Shown: positions 9,301-13,083 of the stretch, in pieces
Layout: each line of letters begins with the position of its first letter
Numbering within the stretch: the stretch's first letter is position 1
Assembly (NCBI GenBank): GCA_028565635.1
Contig: JAOXYB010040551.1
Span: 1-13,083, forward strand
Source: Phoronis ovalis
Lineage: Eukaryota; Phoronida; Phoronidae
Length of the DNA stretch: 13,083 bases
Direction of reading: 5' to 3'
Program-made: the position numbers and the translations under genes
Notes under the pieces: generated by a model
Databases searched by the model: none
Told to the model about the DNA's origin: nothing
Seen by the model: only the letters and a program-made list of their open reading frames with translations

Positions 9301-12300
9301 CGTTAAACAATTTATATTATTATAAATAAAATTCACAACTATGACTTAGAATTTACATTAATTTTACATTCATAATGGTAGCTAACTTAGAATTGGACAG
9401 ACTACTAGCAAAACTGGATTTACCTGTGACAGGTTGGAAGATTCTGTGAAAACTATACTTAACAAAATAGTGGTACACTAAAAATGATAAAGACAAAAAA
9501 TATGTTTGATTTCTGATATATTTCAGTTTTCACCTCTAACAGCTGATGCATTTAGAAACACAAAGTAAACTATATAACAAACCTGTAATAGATTTAGGAA
9601 TTAAGCTGGGATTGGTTGTAGCACTACTTAATTTGTCTATTCCGTCAGTGCTAGCATTTCGGACAATACGTAATCCATCCCAGCATACATTGTCCCGAGT
9701 AATATCCCCTCGTTGAAACTCTTTTAAACCAAACCATTCACATTGCCTGTAGTGCTTGCAGGTGGACGTTGATGAAAATTCATCAGAATATGTTCCTGCC
9801 TGACAAATTTCGCAGATAGTATCAGATATACTTGTTCCTAGAGTAAAATGATAGAAAATAACATTGATCATTTTTCTGAGTAAGATAACTAAATACTTTA
9901 CAAAATTTAACATTTGCTTGCTAATGCCAGAGATGCTACATGATAAAACAATGGAAAACAAAAACAAAACATGTTGGAAACAAAATCGTGATGCCAATTT
10001 TCAGTAACATTTTCATAGCAAAGTCAATATTTCTGATGGTCCCCTTACTCAAATCAAAAAAATTAATGTACATTTTTGTAATGACATAAAGATGTCTTAC
10101 TTTAAAATTTCCAATTGTAACTTTTTGAGAGATGTTTGGAACTGATTTTTCTCAAGGTCTCTAGATACAAAGAGGTATACATACATACACAGACACCACA
10201 CCACACACGCACACCTATGTTTAAATTTGGCCATTTTTGGGAAAAGTTGTATTTTCAAAATTTATGTAATTAAAGTCAAAAACCCGTGACTACGTCCACA
10301 AGATTGAAACTTTGCATAAATAAGCCATACATGTATATCTACAATGTCTCAGATTTTTAAAATTTTGCTTTGCTCAAAAGCTACGAATTTGCGTAATTTA
10401 AGAATCAGATAAGAATCAGCAAAATCCTGACTTTAAACTTTGAAAATTCATAACTTTTAAACAAAGCAAAATTTTAAACATTTGAGACACAGTTTTATAA
10501 ACCTATATTATAATATAAAGGACATACATTTTTGACATGTTCAGCTTTGTAGTTGCAAGGGTTTTGACTTACATTTTTTTTGAAAATTAAAATTCAAAAC
10601 AATGTCTTGCAAAATGGATCATGAGAATTATTTTCAACTTTTTGATTTTGGATTCATTAAATGTTAAAGCATAACCTTTGCAAAAATTTATTATATTTTA
10701 GAGCTCTATGGGTGGGCATTTATTAGAAGCAAGCAATTATCAAATTTACCAAATTATGGGCAACATATAATTTTTTTGAATGAAATTTTTGATAATTTCA
10801 GTTACATTGTTTAAAAAAAAATGCTGAAAAAATATTTATTATCAATCTACTAGTAACAGTATATACAGTAAACTCAGTTTTTTAATGTTGCATCTAGCAC
10901 TAAAAATGTTTAGGGAAATGTCCCACGCAGTATTAAATGGTAAAGTAGTTGGTCACGTTTCTAGTTATCTACCATCTTGTTTGCCTTGAGTGCACTGTTG
11001 TTGTGACCGAAAATGGTAAAAAAATGAAAGTTCCCACCTGCAGTGTTTGGAACAGAGATTCATGCAAAAAATTTCATAGGCAGCGATTTCAAAAAGCCAC
11101 ACAGCTAGATCTAGTGAAAGAAAGCATTGGGAAATGTTAATAAAATATATAGTTATACAGCAGTTAATGTTTATTTGGACGTTAAATGCAAAAAATAAGC
11201 ATCAGTATTTCCCTTTTTTGTAACTTGGGTCAGACATAAAAACAATGGGCCATTTGCAGATATCACATTAAACCTAAATATTAAAACACACTCAATAACA
11301 AAACAAGTTTGGTTATGCAGAGCTACATGAACGTATTCATAGACTGTCTATGTAACATAACTGTTCATATTTGGTAAAATCCGATAAGAATCCACACTAC
11401 ATTTATCAAATGAATTAGAACTTCGATTAAATACATTGCCTGTGTTATATATCTGTGATGCTTTCTATCAAACTTTAAAAACGCCAAAATATTTTTGTGT
11501 CATACTGTATATTTACCCTTTTTAACAATACCAAAACCAATACTACACTGCATGTGAGGGCTGCAGAAGTTACTCTTATGACCACGCCAATATCCTTGCA
11601 TGCATGCACACACAGTATCTCTGGTCTTGTTACAGGGTTCTTTTTTATATTCATAGGGATTCAAACATTCAGAGCAAGGGCGGCAACGTCTTGCATGGTT
11701 GTAATGGTCCATAAATGTTCCATCTGCACAGTCACCGCAAACAGTTGCAGAAACGGGGGAACAATGTGAATGTAGATGAGTTCCAGGCGAGCACTTTTTG
11801 CAGAATCGTCCATTATGTTCATAATCTGTAGTTATACCAGCTTTCTGAAAAGTAAGTAGAAACATCATCAAATGAAATGATAACCATGCAGCTATGGTCA
11901 AACATTGAATGGAAATATTTATCATTTAAAAAAACAACAACCAATAAATGTTTTGATTCTAATTAATAATTACATTCTGCCAACCATATGTATTCCAATA
12001 TCACTTCCAGAAATACACCAAAGTTCCAGACAACTGTGAGACGTCAGACAAGTATCAAAGTACTTTTTGGACAATAATAACTAGATGCTAGAAATGATTC
12101 TGGGAGCAAGTCATATGTGCTAAAAGCTAGAAAGTTCTGGATGGAAGCTACGAATCCATTCCTCATGCTAGACAGCTATGCACAATGTATGAGATATTTT
12201 TATGGAAAAATCTATTGTTTTGTAATACCATGTACTTAAAGGGAAAGGATTTGAATGACCTCATTCATGACTCTTACTGAGTTAGGCATTGGTCTAAAAC

Positions 12301-12525
12301 ATTAGGCCTGTTAAATGTTTTACTAAAGCTCCATTTAGTATATTTTCAATAAATCAGCAAAAAATTAATCCTCTAAAAATATAAAAAGTTTTTGACATCT
12401 ATTTTAGAATTATTTTGTAGTAAAGGTCATATATACACTAAAACTAAAATTCTTACTGCTTTCTCAATAAACAAAGCCAACACAAGAGATGACATCATTA
12501 AGACAATTATTCCATCAAACTTCAT
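3198..12525 (-). CDS. TNFR-type receptor with ZU5-UPA-death domain cytoplasmic tail, nine coding exons, 783 aa
   Basis: Coding exons are 12525-12457, 11844-11517, 9837-9583, 9293-9151, 7943-7107, 6056-5886, 4894-4655, 3719-3580 and 3366-3198. Every border is GT-AG and phases match (0,1,1,0,0,0,0,2), giving 2352 nt without a stop. Seen: signal peptide 1-23; 18 cysteines in four TNFR-like repeats at 38-184; NxS/T sites N95 and N193; Ser/Thr-rich stalk 195-240; membrane helix 241-263; RKKRR 266-270; ZU5 358-500; UPA 508-675; death domain 688-775. Known: TNFR repeats bind TNF or neurotrophin-type ligands, and ZU5-UPA-death tails occur in UNC5, UNC5CL and PIDD. Inferred: a plasma-membrane receptor signalling to apoptosis, NF-kB or IRAK-type pathways. 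The combination belongs to neither the vertebrate TNFR family nor UNC5 (Ig and TSP1 outside), so no symbol is given. The phase agreement makes the model strong; transcripts were not available to me. Confidence 0.9.
3580..3719 (-). CDS. Coding exon 8: death domain, first half
   Basis: Encodes residues 682-727 plus two bases of codon 728. The acceptor TTTTTAG ends at 3720; the donor GTAAGG starts at 3579 (phase 2). It shows the death-domain opening: W692-S-E-L-F with K698-L-A on helix 1, then a helix with PLAHKLNLTDAEYDNIE (710-726), corresponding to the family pattern of a hydrophobic L-x-L-s-x-x-d-I-x-x-I run. The family's usual length is 80-90 residues, which is reached together with exon 9. 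Confidence 0.88.
3720..4654 (-). other. Intron 7 (phase 0), contains a minisatellite
   Basis: A 935-nt intron between the UPA and death-domain exons. It holds the four-unit minisatellite at 4367-4425 and a run AGGGGGGG just before it (4337-4343). No gene was seen in it. Confidence 0.8.
4367..4425 (+). repeat. Minisatellite, four units of 13-16 bp
   Basis: The core ACTAATGRGRTG occurs at 4369-4380, 4382-4393, 4398-4409 and 4414-4425. Spacers of 1, 4 and 4 bases differ slightly in sequence. It lies in intron 7. Confidence 0.85.
4655..4894 (-). CDS. Coding exon 7: UPA domain, C-terminal part, with lysine cluster
   Basis: Encodes residues 602-681, phase 0 at both ends; acceptor CTTTTTAG ends at 4895, donor GAT followed by GTAAGA starts at 4654. 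It begins EILVKGISTPF and has a WVLHPNGDP stretch (623-631). The sequence then reads LEIEMC (638-643), a lysine-rich cluster at 645-653 (KDKKKKQKK), and FWVNISLTEY, which ends UPA. The cluster could be a flexible loop or a nuclear localisation signal. No copy of this exon exists in the window, because the decayed tandem copy runs off the left edge. Confidence 0.87.
4895..5885 (-). other. Intron 6 (phase 0), contains a dispersed repeat block
   Basis: A 991-nt intron splitting the UPA domain. About a third is the repeat block at 5330-5630. The rest is AT-rich; short direct repeats such as TTTGCAGTTTTAGTTTT and TTTGCAG occur near 5230-5260. No gene was seen. Confidence 0.75.
5330..5630 (-). repeat. 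Dispersed repeat block with internal ~31-bp direct repeats
   Basis: Its right end (5521-5612) recurs inverted at 8-100. Its left part has imperfect units built on CTAAAAACATA followed by a C-rich run, beginning near 5338, 5369 and 5398 (period about 30). A 75-codon open frame on the minus strand (5565-5338) falls entirely inside this repeat and reads as low-complexity translation of the units, so I treat it as repeat and not as a gene. Confidence 0.7.
5886..6056 (-). CDS. Coding exon 6: UPA domain, middle part
   Basis: Encodes residues 545-601, phase 0 at both ends. The acceptor TTTTAG ends at 6057; the donor CAG followed by GTAATT starts at 5885. It contains the YIECKEVNLIEVVE and RIKCMLSFGDEW stretches, a beta-rich pattern expected for UPA. 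The same exon is duplicated at 343-511, where the conserved stretch from CK to the final Q matches at 29 of 42 residues by eye. This shared, constrained sequence supports a real coding exon. Confidence 0.9.
6573..6768 (+). repeat. Direct repeat pair flanking a T/G-rich tract
   Basis: GCAAGCATTGCC...TTAAGTGCGAGCATTGT (6573-6610) and GCGAGCATTGCC...TTAAGTGCAAGCATTGT (6732-6768) are alike in order and spacing, and each contains two AGCATTG copies. Between them lies the run of T and G at 6610-6720. It is likely part of an old mobile-element remnant. Confidence 0.6.
6772..6792. repeat. Perfect G/C hairpin
   Basis: GGGGGGTA, loop CACCC, TACCCCCC: an 8-bp perfect inverted repeat in otherwise AT-rich intron. 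It directly follows the direct repeat at 6732-6768, so it may mark the edge of an element. Confidence 0.75.
7107..7943 (-). CDS. Coding exon 5: juxtamembrane segment, ZU5 domain and start of UPA
   Basis: Encodes residues 266-544 in phase 0 at both ends. RKKRR (266-270) follows the membrane helix; 271-355 is a juxtamembrane linker with several cysteines. The ZU5 domain runs about 358-500: GGDL (364-367), the IPQGAIPAGK block (377-386), and VVEP (481-484) leading to IHFSVYIVTC (493-502). UPA begins with the MDAMLF and ELRFHAYICD segments (510-534), resembling the start of UPA in UNC5. HFS at 494-496 matches the PIDD autoproteolysis motif. The acceptor TTTCCAG ends at 7944; the donor GTAAGA starts at 7106. 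This is the exon copied, in decayed form, at 1284-1925. Confidence 0.92.
7251..7259 (-). other. HFS motif, candidate autoproteolysis site in ZU5
   Basis: Codons CAT TTT TCG encode His494-Phe495-Ser496 on the last strands of the ZU5 domain. In PIDD (and in Nup98) an HFS tripeptide at this kind of position undergoes self-cleavage between Phe and Ser, with Ser as nucleophile and His assisting. Position and neighbours here (IHFSVYIV) agree. Cleavage would leave a membrane-bound TNFR-ZU5 part and a UPA-death-domain part of about 288 residues, possibly held together non-covalently. Activity is inferred from the motif. Confidence 0.65.
7944..9150 (-). other. Intron 4 (phase 0) between membrane and ZU5 exons
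   Basis: A 1207-nt intron that separates everything outside and across the membrane from the cytoplasmic domains. Apart from the fold-back element at 8244-8600 it is AT-rich without visible genes. Confidence 0.8.
8244..8600. mobile_element. Fold-back (MITE-like) element, copy 1, in intron 4
   Basis: The left arm (8244 to about 8410) and the reverse complement of the right arm (about 8450-8600) are alike over most of their length. Shared blocks include GGTTAAAACA, GAAACTTTGCACA and the GGCTCAAAA / GTTCAAAAG pair. The same palindromic layout and several of the same blocks recur at 10231-10617. It has no open frame, so it is a non-autonomous element. No clear target-site duplication was seen. 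Confidence 0.75.
9151..9293 (-). CDS. Coding exon 4: stalk and transmembrane helix
   Basis: Completes codon 218 (G+AA, Glu) and encodes residues 219-265. Residues 219-240 continue the Ser/Thr/Asp-rich stalk. Residues 241-263 form one unbroken hydrophobic helix of Ile, Val, Leu, Thr and Gly with a single Cys (C244), and K264 starts the cytoplasmic side. The donor ATG followed by GTAAGA (from 9150) is phase 0. The next exon opens with RKKRR, so the positive-inside signal is formed across this splice junction, which independently supports the join. Confidence 0.88.
9583..9837 (-). CDS. Coding exon 3: end of TNFR repeat 3, repeat 4 and stalk
   Basis: Completes codon 133 (G+GA, Gly) and encodes residues 134-217. 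C141 closes repeat 3. Repeat 4 contains C144, C159, C165 and C184, with the TNFR signatures CxAGTYSDEF and RDNVC. N193-A-S is a glycosylation site at the edge of the Ser/Thr-rich stalk. The acceptor is CTCTAG ending at 9838; the donor GTTTGT starts at 9582 and is weaker than the others (phase 1). The exon is 255 nt with phase 1 at both ends, so it could be skipped without shifting the frame, and skipping would remove repeat 4. Confidence 0.88.
10178..10214 (+). repeat. CA-rich simple sequence
   Basis: Degenerate CATACA/CACACA units next to the left end of the fold-back element in intron 2. Confidence 0.75.
10231..10617. mobile_element. Fold-back (MITE-like) element, copy 2, in intron 2
   Basis: The arms are 10231 to about 10420 and about 10440-10617. 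TTTTAAAATTTTGCTTTG on the left pairs with CAAAGCAAAATTTTAAA on the right, flanked by TGTCTCAG / TTTGAGACA and GTCAAAAACCC / GGGTTTTGAC. Both copies end in AAAATGG and contain GAAACTTTGCAYAAATAA, so they belong to one family in the same orientation. It is non-coding and MITE-like. Confidence 0.78.
11517..11844 (-). CDS. Coding exon 2: TNFR cysteine-rich repeats 1, 2 and the start of 3
   Basis: Encodes residues 24-132 plus one base of codon 133. Repeat 1 has C38, C41, C51 and C59. Repeat 2 is the clearest TNFR repeat, with C62, C77, C80, C83, C94 and C102 in classic C-x14-C-x2-C-x2-C-x10-C-x7-C spacing and the usual CxDGT start and RDTVC end. Repeat 3 starts at C104 with C117 and C123. N95-K-T is an N-glycosylation site. 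The acceptor is TTTCAG at 11850-11845; the donor GTAAAT starts at 11516 (phase 1). An ATG at 11925 reads in frame through the acceptor into this exon, giving an alternative N-terminus. Confidence 0.9.
11845..12456 (-). other. Intron 1 (phase 0), with an in-frame alternative start near its 3' end
   Basis: A 612-nt intron. Its last 81 nt (11925-11845) are open and in frame with exon 2. They encode a 27-residue hydrophobic leader, starting MINISIQC and rich in Leu, Met and Phe around 12-26, which also resembles a signal peptide. The splice acceptor TTTCAG is embedded in this leader. The remainder is AT-rich without a gene. Confidence 0.6.
12457..12525 (-). CDS. Coding exon 1: signal peptide
   Basis: Encodes residues 1-23, starting MKFDGII and followed by a run of hydrophobic residues (Val, Leu, Met, Ala, Phe) typical of a secretory signal. 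The exon ends GCA followed by GTAAGA, a near-consensus donor in phase 0, matching the phase-0 acceptor of exon 2. The ATG has A at -3. An acceptor with a long pyrimidine tract lies only 16 nt upstream, so this exon probably runs 12541-12457 and carries a short piece of 5' UTR. The joined protein meets its first repeat cysteine at residue 38. A competing start exists next to exon 2 (11925). Confidence 0.8.
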
Positions 12526-12540
12526 TTTAAAAGACTTCAA

Positions 12541-12560
12541 ACTAGAAAGAAAAGAAAAAC
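12541..12560 (-). other. Splice acceptor upstream of the start codon (5' UTR intron)
   Basis: On the minus strand a stretch of about 17 pyrimidines ends in CTAG at 12545-12542, and the exon would begin at 12541, 16 nt before the ATG. This strong acceptor implies at least one non-coding 5' exon further right, in 12546-13083 or beyond the window. It explains why no promoter is evident next to the coding start. Confidence 0.6.
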
Positions 12561-12729
12561 AAATTAATGTTATATTAAACAAAATGCTGACATTTGTTTT
12601 AAACAAATTAATAGTTTGTGTTATAGATGGGACAAATTTGCAAAAATTCAAGAATTTGACAATAAATATGAACATTCATAAAATATGTTTGGTTGAAAGT
12701 AGTGGGTAAAGTAGGCACCCCAAATCTGT

Positions 12730-12935
12730 TCGTCAGAACTTAACATAATTAAGTGCCAAAGGCTCTTGGAGCTAAAACTTGTAGTACCTAGCAATTCTAG
12801 GAGCTACAGGCACCTAGAAGCTTCGAGGATCACATTTTCTAGCTCTAGAATTTATTAGCTCCTACAATTTTTTAAATCCTAGGAATTGATTTATAGCTTT
12901 GAGCTATAGACCTTTCTAGGCCCTAGCAATCATTT
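12730..12935. repeat. CTAG/AGCT-rich stretch with imperfect inverted repeats
   Basis: Eight CTAG and about six AGCT tetramers fall in roughly 200 bases, in recurring contexts such as CTAGCAATTCTAGGAGCTA and TAGCTCCTACAATT, which are largely complementary. It lies upstream of the receptor's coding start, probably in the 5' UTR intron or promoter side. Confidence 0.55.
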
Positions 12936-13000
12936 ATAGAGTCAAATAATTATTGGCCAAAAACTGCTTGCTAAAGGTAATTTTCCAATTCCAGTCTCAG

Positions 13001-13083
13001 TTCCCAGGGGGGGGGTACTCAGGTTATTTTTTGGTGGGGGTGTGCAGCCGAGTTGAAAATTTTGGATTTGGATTGTATACTTT
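13001..13083 (+). repeat. G-rich repeat edge at the window end
   Basis: A run of nine G (13007-13015) is followed by TACTCAGGTTATTTTTTGGTGGGGGTGTG. The composition is unlike the surrounding AT-rich DNA and suggests the start of a dispersed element cut by the window edge. No second copy in the window was found. Confidence 0.4.

Larger units (their letters stand above)
9838..11516 (-). other. Intron 2 (phase 1), the longest intron
   Basis: A 1679-nt intron inside TNFR repeat 3. It holds the second fold-back element (10231-10617) and a CA-rich tract at 10178-10214. The plus-strand frame at 10949-11140 has no recognisable features and is treated as chance. Confidence 0.8.

Noticed and set aside
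11497-11769. 90-codon plus-strand open frame
   Set aside because: It is the antisense shadow of the cysteine-rich exon 2.
12392-12709. 105-codon plus-strand open frame at the right end
   Set aside because: It runs antisense over the signal-peptide exon and its acceptor, has AT-driven composition and shows no domain.
1-13083. tRNA, rRNA, CRISPR array or bacterial-type operon
   Set aside because: No cloverleaf, conserved rRNA block or regularly spaced repeat array was seen, and the gene is intron-containing.

Overview
This is AT-rich eukaryotic DNA. It holds one complete spliced gene on the minus strand, a decayed partial tandem copy of that gene, and several old repeats. Introns of 0.2-1.7 kb with GT-AG borders, the protein family and the repeat-rich introns point to an invertebrate animal, probably marine and possibly a lophotrochozoan; the species cannot be read from the sequence. 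Nothing bacterial is present (no operon, tRNA, rRNA or CRISPR array).

Main gene (12525 down to 3198, minus strand). Nine coding exons join with matching intron phases at every border and no internal stop, giving a 783-residue type I membrane receptor. In order it has a signal peptide (1-23), four TNF-receptor-type cysteine-rich repeats (38-184), a Ser/Thr-rich stalk, one membrane helix (about 241-263), a basic stop-transfer cluster RKKRR (266-270), a ZU5 domain (about 358-500), a UPA domain (about 508-675) and a C-terminal death domain (about 688-775). It therefore pairs a death-receptor or p75NTR-like outside with the cytoplasmic tail of UNC5, UNC5CL and PIDD. The ZU5 domain ends in the tripeptide His-Phe-Ser (494-496), the motif at which PIDD cuts itself. 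Self-cleavage is thus plausible here, and it would free a UPA-death-domain fragment that also carries a lysine-rich cluster (645-653).

Decayed copy (1-1930, minus strand). Copies of only the ZU5/UPA exon (about 1284-1925) and the next UPA exon (343-511) lie downstream in the same orientation. They carry an in-frame stop, length changes that are not multiples of three, and His-Phe-Pro in place of His-Phe-Ser. The homology stops beside one member of an 80-bp direct repeat pair (1941-2020 and 2511-2590).

Repeats. Introns 2 and 4 each contain one copy of the same fold-back (palindromic, MITE-like) element (10231-10617 and 8244-8600). A repeat block at 5330-5630 in intron 6 has an inverted partial copy at 8-100. 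There is also a minisatellite (4367-4425), a CA-rich tract, a CTAG/AGCT-rich stretch near the right end, and a G-rich repeat edge at 13001-13083. An AG acceptor 16 nt before the start codon implies a non-coding first exon further right, so the promoter is not located.
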